The notes: generated from the sequence alone by a model not told the origin. A stretch of DNA of 64,000 nt from CAVQJU01 sp963755195 (GCA_963755195.1 CAVWIZ010000002.1:186001-250000); one strand, 5' to 3'. Positions 35,324-44,842 are shown, numbered from the stretch's first letter. Translations and numbers: made by a program.

Positions 35324-37639
35324 CTAACGTTGGATTTGCCACGACAGCGGCACGCCGGCCGCAATGACGGGTCCCTGCCGGACGGTGACGCCGTCCATCA
35401 GCCACACCGCGACATGACCGGCTTGCGTGTGTCGCCAGACCACGTCGGCCTTGCCGTCGTTATCGACGTCACCGACGCCGGATATCTGCCATGCGAGGGG
35501 CACGCCGGCCGCCACAACAGGCGCCTGCCTCACCGTCGCGCCGTTCATGAGCCACGCTGCCACGTCGCCGGTTTGCGTGTGCCGCCAGATCAGATCCGCT
35601 TTGAGATCGTGATCGAGGTCGCCGACTCCGGCTATCTGCCACGCGAGGGGCACGCCCGAGGCGACGACAGGTACCTGCCTCACCGTCGTGCCGTCCATGA
35701 GCCACACCGCCACGTCGCCGGCTTGCGTGTGTCGCCAGATCAAATCGGCTTTGCCGTCGCCATCGACGTCGCCCACTTCGACGATCTGCCAGGCGAGGGG
35801 CACTCCTGACGCCACGACGGGCCCCTGCCTCACCGTCGTGCCGTCCATGAGCCATACCGCGACATGACCGGCTTGCGTGTGTCGCCAGATCAAATCGGAT
35901 TTGCCATCGCCGTCGACGTCGCCCACGCCGGCAAGCTGCCACTCGAGCGGCAGGCCGGCGGCCACGATCGGCGCGCTGACGACCTGCCGATTGCTCGTCA
36001 GCCACACCGACACGTCACCGGTTTGGATGTGGCGCCAGACCAGATCGCCGAAGCCGTTGCCGTTGAGATCGCCGCTCCCGACGATCTGCCACGGGAGGGC
36101 TACGCCAGACGCCATGACCTCGCTCACAGCCACGCGAGTGCCGTCCAATGTCCACAGGGCCACGTCGCCGGTCTGCGTCTCGCGCCAAATCAAATCGTCT
36201 TTCCCGTCGCCGTCGACATCCCCAAGGTGCGTCCCCACGAACGCGCGCGGATGCGACCCGCGCAGATACTCCTGCAAGTTCGTGTAGCCGTCGCCGTCCG
36301 TGTCGGCGCTCGCGTCGCCGGGGTTGTTCGGATCGAAACCGTACTGCAGCTCCCAGGAATCGGGCAGGCCGTCGTGGTCGGTGTCCGTCACGACCGGAAC
36401 GGTCGAGGACAGCCGCAGCACCCGCCCCAGGGTGAGGCTCACGACGTAAAGCTCACCGCTCGCGTCAACGCCGAAGGAGCTGACCAGACCGAGCGCCGAC
36501 GAGCCGCCCAGCTCCGCCGTGTGCTCAATCAGGCCGGACGCCGTGGCTTCGCCAGTCGAGCCGTTGATGGTCAGCCCCAACGACCAGACTTTGCCCACGA
36601 TGTCGGCGAAGAAGTAGCGCCCCACGAAGGCCGGTCCGAGCCCGGAGCCGCGATAGACGAATCCGCCGGTGATCGAGCTTCCAGTGTCGACCCGACAGTG
36701 TGGCCGTACTCGAAGATCGGATCGTCAGGGTCGGGTACGCCAGCGGCGGTTGCTGGTCACGTTGTATCGTGTGCGCCCTCGCGGTTGCGCCAGCCGTAGT
36801 TGCGTCCGCCGCGCCCGGACGGCTGGTAGTCGATCTCTTCCCACGAGCCTTGGCCGACGTCGCCGATGACCAGCGCACCTGTTCCCCCGCGCGCCGGATC
36901 GTCGAAGCTGAACTTCCAGGGATTGCGTACACCGAACGCCCAGATTTCCGGCAGCGCCGTCACGGAACTGCTCAAGAACGGATTGTCGGCGGGGATGTCG
37001 TATCCCTCAGGATCGCTGTCCGGGACGTTCGACGTTCAGACGAAGCATCTTGCCGAGCAGGGAGGTCGGATTCTGAGCATTGTGGAATGGGTCGTTGCCG
37101 CTGCCCCCATCTCCCATCCCGATGTACAGATATCCGTCCGGTCCGAACTGCAGCGTCCCACCGTTGTGATTCGAAGCCGGCTGCGTGATGAACCGGAGCC
37201 CTCCCGGCCACGTGAAGTCGAATCGCGTCGCCGAATCGGCGACCAGAGGATTCGCAGGCGATCGCTTGAACCTGGCGACGACGGTGTGGCCGTTCGGGTT
37301 CGTGAAGTTGACATAGAAGCGGCCGCTCGTTCCGTAGTCGGGCGGAAACGCGAGGCCGAGCAGCCCCCGTTCACCGCCGCTAGCTGATTTGGTCAGACGG
37401 AATGGTTCAGGAAAGGCGGTGGACTGCAGGACGCCGTTGCTGACGACCCTGATGCGTCCACCCTGCTCGACGACGTACTGAATCGCCGCGTTGGACGGAT
37501 CCTGCACGAAGGCGAGAGGACTCGACAGGCCCGACACGTAGACGTCGGCTCGTATCTGCGCCGACGCGGCGGGTGAGAGCGCGTGAAGAAGAACAGCGGC
37601 GGCGGCAACCTGGCTCAGCCAACGGCCTTTCAACGCCAT
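35324..37639 (-). CDS. Sugar-dehydrogenase beta-propeller fused to FG-GAP repeats (several indels)
   Basis: Exported protein, about 770 residues when repaired. Signal peptide MALKGRWLSQVAAAAVLLHA, then the PQQ sugar dehydrogenase-like (GSDH/HHIP-type) propeller: VYVSGLSSPLAFVQDP, GERGLLGLAFPPDYG, NGGTLQFGPDGYLYIGMGDGG, EIWAFGVRNPWKFSFD, WEEIDYQPSGRGGRNYGW. After it come a calcium-binding DTDHDGLPDSWELQYGFDP segment and six 50-residue repeats with GDVDGDGKADLIWRHTQ. Frame breaks: one extra base at 37028-37029, and at least two more between 36680 and 36770. The start at 37639 has AAGGAG upstream. Likely an extracellular or surface enzyme; the repeats may bind calcium or a partner. Confidence 0.75.
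35327..36224 (-). repeat. Six tandem 150-bp repeats encoding FG-GAP/VCBS units
   Basis: Period of 150 bp, 50 codons. Copies three to six are highly similar at DNA level (shared WRHTQAG and WLMDGTTVRQ); the first two, distal to the stop, are more divergent. A substrate for slippage or recombination. Confidence 0.9.
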
Positions 37640-37924
37640 GCGACAGCTCTCCTTCTGCTGATTCTGCACGGGACAGTGAGAGGGCACTCCACGCTGCAGA
37701 GTATCGGCCAGCGTGGGGCACAGCCACACCCCATACCCAGTTGTGAAAAACGTCGTGCACATTTGGGGCCACTGTCATCACCTGCGACAGCCTCTGCTAC
37801 CAGTGACGGAAAGACGAAACTGATTACGGTATTCGGCGGTCAGAGCGCCGCAGTGAGGCCGGCAGGCAATTTCGAAAGAGTGCTGGCTGCTTGAGGTAGG
37901 CTACCTCGTGCGAGGAGAATCGTG

Positions 37925-39343
37925 ATGCGTGAGTCGAGATTGCCGCGCTCCCTGACCGCCGGATGTGGCGTCGCCGTGCTGACCGTCGGGGCGCTTGTGG
38001 CTCAGAGCACGTCTCAAACGCTTCCAGTCGGCGCCGGCGCCATTGGCAAGGGGCCCGACGCCATTGTTCTTCCAGGCTATGAGGACGTGCCGCGTCCTCC
38101 CGCGTTTACGGCGGAGGTCAGCGCCGAGGCCGCCGTCCAGGCTGAGGCGTACGATACCTACATTCCGCAGCCGGCGTGGGCGGGACAGACGCGCGCCCCG
38201 AAGCCTGCGCGAACCGCCGGGTACGAAGTGCAGACGGCCGTTGACGGCCTCTTCGGCCCATGGGGTTTCAGCTTCCTTCCCGACGGCCGCATGCTCGTGG
38301 CCGAAAGCAATCGGGGCCTGCGCATCGTGGAGAAGGACGGGCGCAAGAGCGTCTACGTCTCCGGCCTGCCGATTGACTTCACGAAACGCGCGCAGCAGTT
38401 GCTCGACACGATTCCCGACAAAGACTTTGCGCGCAACCGCGTCATCTATTTTCTCTATCGCGTGCCGCCGAAGGAGGCCGGCGATGTCGGCAGGCGCGAG
38501 CTCGATTTCCCGATTCACTATCCGCAGATCGAGATGGTCGGGCGCGGGCGGCTCTCGGCCGACGACAAGACCCTGACCGACGTGCAGGTGCTGCTCAACA
38601 CGCAGGGCATCGAAGGACGCATGATCCAGGCGCCGGACGGGACGCTCTACATCGATTCGGGACCGCTGGCGGGCCGGGGCATCCTGTCGAGAAACTGGAC
38701 GCAGTCGCAGCTGCCGGGGAGCCTCATGGGGAAGACCTTGCGCATCAACACCGACGGCTCGATTCCCAAGGACAACCCCTTCATCGGCCGGCCGGACACA
38801 CGTCCCGAGATCTGGGCCTTCGGCGTGCGCGACGCGCAGAGCATGGCCTTCGACGCGCAGGGCCGCTTGTGGACGGCCGAGAACGGCCCGATGGGCGGCG
38901 ACGAACTGAACCTGATGGAGAAGGGGAAGAACTACGGCTTCCCGATCATCTCTTATGGACGCGAGTACTCCGGCGAGCTTATCAACGGAGGCCTGACCGT
39001 CAGGGAGGGCCTGGAGCAGCCGGTGTACTTCTGGACGCCGTCGGTGGCTCCCTCGGGCATGACCTTCTATACGGGGACGCTCTTTCCTGAATGGCGGGGC
39101 GACTTGTTCATCGCCACCATGTCTCCGCGCTACGGCCGGAAGGTCATTCGCCTCGTCCTGCGTGAGACGCCGCAGGGCATGCGCGTGGCAGGAGAAGAGT
39201 TCCTGCTGACCGAGCTCGGTGGGATTCGCTTCCGCGACGTGAAGCAGGGGCCGGACGGCGCACTTTACGTGTTGAGCGACGTCAGGCCCAGTTCGCCAAC
39301 AGGGCCGGACAAGATCTACAGACTGGTACCGAAAAAGCGGTAA
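37925..39343 (+). CDS. PQQ-dependent aldose sugar dehydrogenase family
   Basis: Exported enzyme of 472 residues. Signal peptide to about residue 28, then a six-bladed propeller of soluble glucose/aldose sugar dehydrogenase type: VDGLFGPWGFSFLPDGRMLV, IEGRMIQAPDGTLYIDSG, GKTLRINTDGSIPKDNPF, PEIWAFGVRDAQSMAFD, WTAENGPMGGDELNLM, KNYGFPIISYG and DVKQGPDGALYVLSD. The family oxidises aldoses using PQQ with calcium. The ATG at 37925 is seven bases after AGGAG; a GTG one codon earlier is also possible. The DoxX-like gene follows after 11 bases. It is divergent from the related FG-GAP fusion at 37639. Confidence 0.88.
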   Translation: MRESRLPRSLTAGCGVAVLTVGALVAQSTSQTLPVGAGAIGKGPDAIVLPGYEDVPRPPAFTAEVSAEAAVQAEAYDTYIPQPAWAGQTRAPKPARTAGYEVQTAVDGLFGPWGFSFLPDGRMLVAESNRGLRIVEKDGRKSVYVSGLPIDFTKRAQQLLDTIPDKDFARNRVIYFLYRVPPKEAGDVGRRELDFPIHYPQIEMVGRGRLSADDKTLTDVQVLLNTQGIEGRMIQAPDGTLYIDSGPLAGRGILSRNWTQSQLPGSLMGKTLRINTDGSIPKDNPFIGRPDTRPEIWAFGVRDAQSMAFDAQGRLWTAENGPMGGDELNLMEKGKNYGFPIISYGREYSGELINGGLTVREGLEQPVYFWTPSVAPSGMTFYTGTLFPEWRGDLFIATMSPRYGRKVIRLVLRETPQGMRVAGEEFLLTELGGIRFRDVKQGPDGALYVLSDVRPSSPTGPDKIYRLVPKKR

Positions 39344-39354
39344 CGAGGGACGGC

Positions 39355-39735
39355 ATGAATATCCTGCTCTGGGCGCTCCAGGTACTGCTCGCGCTGGCGT
39401 TCTTCGCTCACGGATTGCTGTTTCTCTTTCCACCGGCGGCCGTCGTCGACCAGATGAACGCGTCGCTGCCGCGCTGGTTTCAGCTCTCTCTGGGCGTCGC
39501 TGAAATATTGGCGTCGGTGGGACTGATACTTCCCGGTGTCGCCCGCATTCAGCCCTGGCTCGTCTACGGTGCGGCCGTTGGCGTCATGATTGTGATGATT
39601 TGCGCGACTGCTTTTCACCTGATGCGCGGTGAAGTGAGCTCGGCCGTCGTCACAGCCGTGCTGCTGGGGATGGCAACCTTCGTCGCGTACATGCGTTGGC
39701 GGGTCGCTCCGATCCAGCCTCGAGGCGTCACCTAG
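39355..39735 (+). CDS. DoxX-like membrane protein
   Basis: Integral membrane protein of 126 residues with four TM helices: LWALQVLLALAFFAHGLLFLF, FQLSLGVAEILASVGLIL, PWLVYGAAVGVMIVMICATAF, AVVTAVLLGMATFVAYMRW. The FFAHG/GVAEILASVGLILPG pattern is that of the DoxX/DoxD-like family, whose members support thiosulfate or quinone-linked redox in some archaea but are mostly uncharacterised. Eleven bases downstream of the sugar dehydrogenase, likely in one transcript; a quinone-related partnership is possible. Confidence 0.88.
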   Translation: MNILLWALQVLLALAFFAHGLLFLFPPAAVVDQMNASLPRWFQLSLGVAEILASVGLILPGVARIQPWLVYGAAVGVMIVMICATAFHLMRGEVSSAVVTAVLLGMATFVAYMRWRVAPIQPRGVT

Positions 39736-39837
39736 ACCAGTCTTCGTTTCTCTCTAGCTCTGGATTCTGAGCCTGCGGCTGGCTACCACGAAAACACACG
39801 ACGAAGAACCCCTCCACTGCTGAGGACGCGACGAAAG

Positions 39838-39882
39838 ACGATCGACGCAGAGATCTCTGCGCGTCCTCTGCGTTCGGATCGT
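39838..39882. repeat. Extragenic hairpin
   Basis: ACGATCGACGCAGAG faces its near-complement ending GATCGT, with an inner AGATCT palindrome. It lies between the convergent DoxX (39735) and reverse gene end (39941). Confidence 0.55.
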
Positions 39883-39940
39883 CATATCGAGGCGCACTAC
39901 ACGGAAATGGAAGACCCTCAGGCGCGCGCCACTTGGACAA

Positions 39941-40801
39941 TTACTTCTGTCCGAGGTGGGCGCGATCCTTTTCGTTTTCGTGGCAGAAGCTTTCGAAGAT
40001 GTCGGCGTCCGCCAGCAGATCGAAAGGAATCGTGATCGTGAAGGGCTTCGTGTACATCTTTGGGTCGTCGAAGGTCATTTCGACGTCCATGTGCCCGAAG
40101 TCGCGCCGGCGGAAGCGCTCGACGATGCGCAAGGCTTCGCTGTGCGGATGGCCGATGAGATCCAATCGAGTCCTGTCGTTGAAGCCGGCGGTTTCCACCA
40201 CCAGCGTGTCGCGCTCCCAGCGTCCGACCGAATAGCCCATAAAGGCCGGGAAGCCGAACTCCCGCGGCAGTGCCCGGCCGTCCGTGTAGATCTGGCGAAA
40301 CGTATTGTCGGATTCGTGGATGACGACGGCCAGCCTGGGCGACTGAATGATCTTGATCGGTTCCGATAGCAGGCTGGCGAGGGGAATGCCCATCGGCATC
40401 GTGCACACGTCCGAGGGATCTTTCTGCGCCGCCCGCCGCAAGAGCTCCACGGCTTCTTGTCGCATCGGCGCTTCCGACGGTTTGAAGTCCAGCAGGATGT
40501 TGACGGCGTACTTGTGTTGCGTGCCGATCTCCATTCCCGGCACGTCCACCTTGATGGCCTCGTCGATCATGGCGCCGTACAGCCGCTTCATTTCCGCAGG
40601 GGAGGTCAGCTCGTGCATCCAGACGCCGGAGAGGTCTGGCCGACCATCAGCGGCGCGAGGCGCCGGGGCCGCGAGGTTGGGTTTGCCGTCGCGCGTCCGG
40701 GGCGTTCCCGGAGTTGGAAAGTTCAACCACTGCGCGTGCGCGCCGATGGAGAGGAGCACGAACACGAACAGCAGCGCCGGACCGGCAGTCTTCGGTCGCA
40801 T
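39941..40801 (-). CDS. Secreted protein, DLSGVW family
   Basis: Exported protein of 286 residues. Signal peptide ending near IGAHA, then PNLAAPAPRAADGRPDLSGVWM, the hallmark of a large acidobacterial secreted family, CTMPMGIPLASL, RLAVVIHESDNTFRQIYTDGR, GYSVGRWERDTLVVETAGFNDRT and ERFRRRDFGHMDVE. It shares the second half with the proteins at 15817 and 17241. Function unknown; the lipocalin-like beta content is inferred. Monocistronic by spacing. Confidence 0.85.
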   Translation of the reverse strand: MRPKTAGPALLFVFVLLSIGAHAQWLNFPTPGTPRTRDGKPNLAAPAPRAADGRPDLSGVWMHELTSPAEMKRLYGAMIDEAIKVDVPGMEIGTQHKYAVNILLDFKPSEAPMRQEAVELLRRAAQKDPSDVCTMPMGIPLASLLSEPIKIIQSPRLAVVIHESDNTFRQIYTDGRALPREFGFPAFMGYSVGRWERDTLVVETAGFNDRTRLDLIGHPHSEALRIVERFRRRDFGHMDVEMTFDDPKMYTKPFTITIPFDLLADADIFESFCHENEKDRAHLGQK

Positions 40802-40949
40802 GAAGTCTCCTGCGGAAACAGCTGGACGACAGGCCGGATTATGCCCCGATTGTCACCCGAGCCGCACGATCCCTTCATGACGTCGTTGCCAGACGCTGAC
40901 GTGCAATCGGGTACATCGCGGTGAAACAGCTCACGACGTGGACGGGCCA

Positions 40950-41993
40950 CTAGTTCCGTCGATCCGCCCACAGTTCGCGCGTGAGATCCGCGGCCGGAAT
41001 CTCCCGGCAGCCGCTCACATTCTGCCCTGACCACAACGGCGAGAAATCACCGAGGCTGTGGCTTTCCGCCTTCGCGCGCAACGGAGCGACTGCCGACGCG
41101 GCGAGCGGGAAGTCGGGAGCGAGCGCGCTGACAGGCCCCAGTTCCCGCATCAGTCGGTTCATGATGCCTCGCGCGGGCCGGCCGCTGAAGAGATTGGTGA
41201 CCGCCGTGTGACGGGCGGCCTCGCTCTTGAGCGCCGCCCTGTGCACGGCGCTGGTAGTCGCTTCCGGGCAGAGCAGGTAGGCCGTTCCAACCTGGACGCC
41301 CGCGGCGCCGAGGGCCATCGCCGCGGCGACGCCTTTCGCGTCCGCGATGCCGCCGGCGGCGACGACCGGGAGCGAGACCGCCTGCACGACTTGCGGCAGC
41401 AGCGCGAATGTGCCGACCTGAGCGGTCAGGTCGATCGAGAGAAAACTTCCGCGGTGTCCGCCGGCCTCGAACCCCTGGGCGATGATCGCGTCCACGCCGT
41501 GCTCTTCGAGCCACCGCGCCTCGTCCACCGTGGTCGCTGACGACAGGATCTTCGAGCCGCCGGCTCGCACGCGCTCCAGAAGGTCCGCCGACGGCAGACC
41601 GAAATGAAAGCTCACGACGGCTGGTGTGAACTCGTCCAGCACGTCGGCGGCCTCCGTGCCGAAGGGGACTCGCAAACTCCCGGCGGGGATGGCGTCCACG
41701 TCCAATCCATACTCTCGATAGTACGGCGCCAGCGCGCCTCGCCACCTGGCTTCGCGTTCAGCGCTCGGCGTCGGTGGCGTGTGGCAGAAGAAGTTGACGT
41801 TGTAGGGCCTGGTTGTGTGCGCCGCGATGTGGGTCAACTCCTTACGCATCGCGTCGGGACTGAGCATCGCGCAGGGAAGGGACCCCAGGCCGCCCGCGTT
41901 CGAAACGGCTACGGCCAGGCGGCCGTCCTGAACACCCGCCATGGGAGCCTGAATGATTGGGATCTCGATACCGAGCAGAGTCTGCAGCGTCAC
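40950..41993 (-). CDS. Nitronate monooxygenase family flavoprotein
   Basis: FMN-dependent TIM-barrel enzyme of 347 residues that oxidises alkyl nitronates (or a related 2-nitropropane dioxygenase substrate). Motifs: IIQAPMAGVQDGRLAVAVSNAGGLGSL, VSFHFGLP, IIAQGFEAGGHRGSF with the conserved His, LPVVAAGGIADAKGVAAAMALGAAGVQVGTAYLLC and a C-terminal WSGQ motif. Full length for the family. The GTG at 41993 is used; no strong ribosome site is seen. It stands alone between two reverse genes. Confidence 0.9.
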   Translation of the reverse strand: MTLQTLLGIEIPIIQAPMAGVQDGRLAVAVSNAGGLGSLPCAMLSPDAMRKELTHIAAHTTRPYNVNFFCHTPPTPSAEREARWRGALAPYYREYGLDVDAIPAGSLRVPFGTEAADVLDEFTPAVVSFHFGLPSADLLERVRAGGSKILSSATTVDEARWLEEHGVDAIIAQGFEAGGHRGSFLSIDLTAQVGTFALLPQVVQAVSLPVVAAGGIADAKGVAAAMALGAAGVQVGTAYLLCPEATTSAVHRAALKSEAARHTAVTNLFSGRPARGIMNRLMRELGPVSALAPDFPLAASAVAPLRAKAESHSLGDFSPLWSGQNVSGCREIPAADLTRELWADRRN

Positions 41994-42021
41994 CAGCAGA
42001 TACTAGCGCGAGATAATGACG

Positions 42022-42267
42022 TCAGATCGAGAGCTCCGACCATTCGCTGGTGTCGATGTCCTCGAGGAAAATCCGCCGGCCCGGCCCGACCATGGCCTTC
42101 GCTTCAGCCAACGCCGTGGCCTGGTCCTTGGTGTAGTGGACGATCGCGTGCGCCGCGAAATCCTGCTGGCCGTTCTTGGTGACCCGCCCCACCGCGTAGA
42201 GGGTAAACGTGTGGTCCGTGCGCAAGACGAGGACGTCGCCGCGCTCGGTCGGCATGCGTGTCGTCAT
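42022..42267 (-). CDS. Small soluble protein (DUF2188-like)
   Basis: Protein of 81 residues with GGGAGG before the ATG at 42267. It contains MPTERGDVLVLRTDHTFTLYAVG, HYTKDQATALAEAKAMV and FLEDIDTSEW. The pattern (a beta-strand pair followed by a helix with AxxxAxxLA) is like DUF2188-type small proteins of unknown role. It is 28 bases before the nitronate monooxygenase start on the same strand and may be co-transcribed. Confidence 0.7.
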   Translation of the reverse strand: MTTRMPTERGDVLVLRTDHTFTLYAVGRVTKNGQQDFAAHAIVHYTKDQATALAEAKAMVGPGRRIFLEDIDTSEWSELSI

Positions 42268-42395
42268 ACCTCCCGCCTTTGAATATTGCCCGGCTGGGGA
42301 CGGCTTCGGACAAGATACGCTTTCTTCGGCCGGCGTCAAGGTCGGAATCGTTCTCGCTCTGGCGGCCGCCGCGTGCGGCGGGTTTTGAACGCAGA

Positions 42396-42776
42396 CTACC
42401 GGCCGTAGAGCAGCATGACCTTGCCGTCGGGCATCACGATCTTCTGCAGCCGCAGAATCCTCTGACCGTCGGTGAAACGGTACCCGGTCCCCGCGATCAC
42501 GTCTCCGACCTTGAGAGAATCCTTGTCCCAGCCGCTGGTCACCATCCGGGTGATACTGGGGCCTCCGACGCTCCACTTCTCGATCTTGCCGGTGTCGTCG
42601 GTGACGTCGAGGCCAATCATCACGTGCGGATTGCCCCAGTTGTACTCAGTGACGGTTCCCTTGACCGTGATCTCTCGCGTGAAATCGACGGGCCACGAGT
42701 GATGTGCGAATAGCGGACTGGCAGCCGCGACGATCGCGACCGCTCCGACTGCAAGGATTCGTCGTCTGGTGACCAC
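42396..42776 (-). CDS. DUF6152-type secreted protein
   Basis: Exported protein of 126 residues. Signal peptide with a twin-arginine-like start (MVTRRRILAVGAVAIVAAASPLFA), then HHSWPVDFTREITVKGTVTEYNWGNPHV, TSGWDKDSLKVGDVIAGTGYRF and ILRLQKIVMPDGKVMLLYGR. Third DUF6152 family member of the window. The C-terminus ends just short of the next gene's upstream region. Function unknown. Confidence 0.85.
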   Translation of the reverse strand: MVTRRRILAVGAVAIVAAASPLFAHHSWPVDFTREITVKGTVTEYNWGNPHVMIGLDVTDDTGKIEKWSVGGPSITRMVTSGWDKDSLKVGDVIAGTGYRFTDGQRILRLQKIVMPDGKVMLLYGR

Positions 42777-42947
42777 GGCACGCCCCCGACACCATTCTAG
42801 GTGAGTCGTGGTTCAGGCGGACAACGATACGTGCGAGGCCAGAGGGTCGTTACTTCGCCCGTGTTGCGGTGACGGCGGCGGCCGATCGAAGCACGGGACG
42901 AGCGATCCGCCGCCAGACCTCGCATCGTTGCTGTGGCAGGAGCCTCG

Positions 42948-43157
42948 TCATTTCTTGAACACCTTGTCGTCCTTCCGCGCGGGCTGTTCGAGCCACGGGG
43001 CGGGTTCGGCCCACCCCTCGCTGACGAGCAGCGCGGCCAACGACGGGGAGAGATCGTAGACCTGTCCCATGCGGAAGATTGAGAGATCTACTCCGTCGAC
43101 CTCGCCTGACAGTGTTTCGACAATGAGAACTTTCGTAGGGGGTGGATATAGCAACAA
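42948..43157 (-). CDS. Small conserved-looking protein
   Basis: About 69 residues with VLIVETLSGEVDGVDLSIFRMGQVYDLSPSLAALLVSEGWAEP. The beta-strand followed by the MGQVYDLSPSLAxLLVxEGWAEP unit is typical of a small family in Acidobacteriota. No ATG is available; the open frame begins at a TTG (43157) and no ribosome site is seen, so either the start is unusual or an indel hides it. Confidence 0.6.
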   Translation of the reverse strand: MLLYPPPTKVLIVETLSGEVDGVDLSIFRMGQVYDLSPSLAALLVSEGWAEPAPWLEQPARKDDKVFKK

Positions 43158-43460
43158 TAATGCCGAGCTTGGATAGCGAAATCACACGAATTTGCGCGTA
43201 ACGGTGTCGTAAACGCGAACAGATCGCCGTGAGGCCTGTCGGTATTCTATTCACCGGCAGGCTCGAAGCGTGAACGTCCCGCCGCAGTTTTCTACAGGGC
43301 ACCCCGAGCTCTGCCGCCGGTTGATGCTGAGCCGCTCTGCGCGTTTCTTGCGCGTGGAACAGGCGGCGGGAGGACCTTCGAATCCTCGCGCGCTCTGGCG
43401 CGTGTGACGCGACGCGTGTCAGGAATCGGATCGGCCCGCGTGTCGTCAGGAGGGTGTCAG
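43158..43460. other. Intergenic region without recognised genes
   Basis: AT-richer than its surroundings near 43140-43210, then GC-rich. I see no supported ORF, RNA or repeat. A strong AGGAGG at about 43449 belongs to the following translation start. Confidence 0.5.
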
Positions 43461-43487
43461 ATGAACGCGAAAGGTCGGCTCACATGA
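43461..43487 (+). other. Eight-codon upstream ORF overlapping next start
   Basis: An ATG at 43461 with AGGAGG about 10 bases upstream opens a frame of eight codons ending in TGA at 43485-43487, which overlaps the ATG of the next gene (ATGA). Either it is a translational leader, or it is the true start of that gene separated by a one-base indel. Confidence 0.4.
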
Positions 43488-44272
43488 TCGGTCGCGTGGC
43501 TGGTGGACTCGGACAAAGGACCGACAAACGCATCGTGGAGTTGCTCGTCAGAACCGAGTTGTCACGCGTCCGCGGCCGGCCGTTGTCCGTCGCGGAGCGG
43601 CCCCGCGGGGCGACGACAGACGGCGAAGCCGTCGAGGCCGTCGCGACAGACGCGATTGGGACCCGCATCGCGCTCGGACACACATTGCTGCAGACGTTTC
43701 CGGGCGACCGCGAAGACGCTGCACGATTCATGAGGGCCATCGCGCCCATCGAACACGATCCGACGCTTCGCCTGCGCGGAAGCGAGTTGATGGTTGTCGT
43801 TCAGCCCGGTGCGATTCCCATGGGCATCGATTGGGACCGTGTCCCTGGCGTCGTTGCCGGGTATTTGCGTGGTGTGCTGGTTCGACTGCCGGAGGGCTGG
43901 AGCCGGCACGCGATTCCACTCGGAACGGCGTCGGTGACGATTGACATCGAGCGAACGGACGTTGGCGCGGCCCTCGGTGGGGGATTGGTCGTGTCACGAT
44001 GCACGCCCCAGATTCCGTTGACCCACTCGGTCCGCATCGCGCTCGCGCGCAAACTTCCGAAGCTGATCGTCGCACCCGCGGACGAGCGGGTTCTTATCCT
44101 GGAAAAGGCCATGCCGCCGCACGGGTACGCGCAAATCCACGATGCCCTTGCGAACGTGCGACCGGATTACCCGTTGCTCGATGCGGTGAGTGACGTGTGG
44201 GTGGCCAACACCGTCGCATGGGAAACCGAGGATGTGATGTGGTTTCGGCGTGTGTGGCCGCAGGTGGAGTGA
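43484..44272 (+). CDS. Hypothetical soluble protein
   Basis: Protein of about 262 residues. Contains GRVAGGLGQRTDKRIVELLVRTEL, GTRIALGHTLLQTFPGDRED, LMVVVQPGAIPMGIDWDRVPGVVAGYLRGVLVRLP, and WETEDVMWFRRVWPQVE. Alpha/beta with no signal peptide, and no family that I recognise. The ATG at 43484 overlaps the short upstream frame. Third-position GC is consistent throughout, so the gene is real. Confidence 0.65.
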   Translation: MIGRVAGGLGQRTDKRIVELLVRTELSRVRGRPLSVAERPRGATTDGEAVEAVATDAIGTRIALGHTLLQTFPGDREDAARFMRAIAPIEHDPTLRLRGSELMVVVQPGAIPMGIDWDRVPGVVAGYLRGVLVRLPEGWSRHAIPLGTASVTIDIERTDVGAALGGGLVVSRCTPQIPLTHSVRIALARKLPKLIVAPADERVLILEKAMPPHGYAQIHDALANVRPDYPLLDAVSDVWVANTVAWETEDVMWFRRVWPQVE

Positions 44273-44334
44273 TCCGGCACGTTTCGCTCGACGAGGACCG
44301 ACTCCTGATCTAGAATCCCCCGCGGGAGGCTGTC

Positions 44335-44463
44335 GTGGCGATCCTGACAATCGGTGCTGATGGGATCTTGCTCGTCTTCGCGCTCGTGGTGTCGATTGTC
44401 CTGGCGGTGCTCGGTGAGGCGCGTCACCCCACCTGCCAGGCCGCCCAGTTCACTGCAGCGTGA
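44335..44463 (+). CDS. Small single-TM membrane peptide
   Basis: A GTG-initiated frame of 42 residues with GGGAGG at about 44323 encodes a single TM helix (ILLVFALVVSIVLAVLG) and a short polar tail. Too short to classify. The stop overlaps the end of the convergent TonB-C gene by 14 bases. Confidence 0.4.
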   Translation: MAILTIGADGILLVFALVVSIVLAVLGEARHPTCQAAQFTAA

Positions 44464-44842
44464 AGTTGATCGTGACGGTCATCTCGAGCTCGACCGGCTC
44501 ACCGTTGAGAAGGGTCGGCTCGTACTTCCACTGACTCACCGCGTCGATCGCGGCCTGATCGAGCTCCGGAATGGATCGCAAGATCTTGGTGTCGATCACC
44601 GCGCCGTCCTCCCCGAGCACGGCTTCCAGGATGACGACCCCCTGTATCTTGGCCGCCCGCGCCTCCTCGGGGTATACGGGCCTCACATCGACCACCTTGG
44701 TGGGAGGTCTGACAGAGCCACCGACCCTGACTCGTCTGGCGGCCGCGCCGCCCGTGGCCAGACCGGCCACGATGACAGCAGCCGTGGCCAAAGCAGCCGC
44801 CGTGCGCCAGTCGATCTTCGACGCGTTATCGTGCCTGTCCAT
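44450..44842 (-). CDS. TonB C-terminal domain protein
   Basis: Membrane-anchored protein of 130 residues. N-terminal TM (WRTAAALATAAVIVAGLATGG), then a TonB-C domain: VRPVYPEEARAAKIQGVVILEAVLGEDGAV, SIPELDQAAIDAVSQWKYEPTLLNGEPVELEMTVTINF. It transmits energy from an ExbB/ExbD-type motor to outer-membrane receptors, or is one of the many acidobacterial TonB-C carriers without a proline-rich spacer. The ATG at 44842 has GGAGG upstream. No ExbB/ExbD partner is present here. Confidence 0.88.
   Translation of the reverse strand: MDRHDNASKIDWRTAAALATAAVIVAGLATGGAAARRVRVGGSVRPPTKVVDVRPVYPEEARAAKIQGVVILEAVLGEDGAVIDTKILRSIPELDQAAIDAVSQWKYEPTLLNGEPVELEMTVTINFTLQ

Noticed and set aside
35864..39433. 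Long frames opposite the FG-GAP fusion and the sugar dehydrogenase
   Set aside because: Antisense shadows; the repeats make them look open and regular.
42850..43302. 150-codon reverse frame overlapping the small gene at 42948
   Set aside because: Basic, biased text without motif; the other frame matches a recognisable small-protein pattern.
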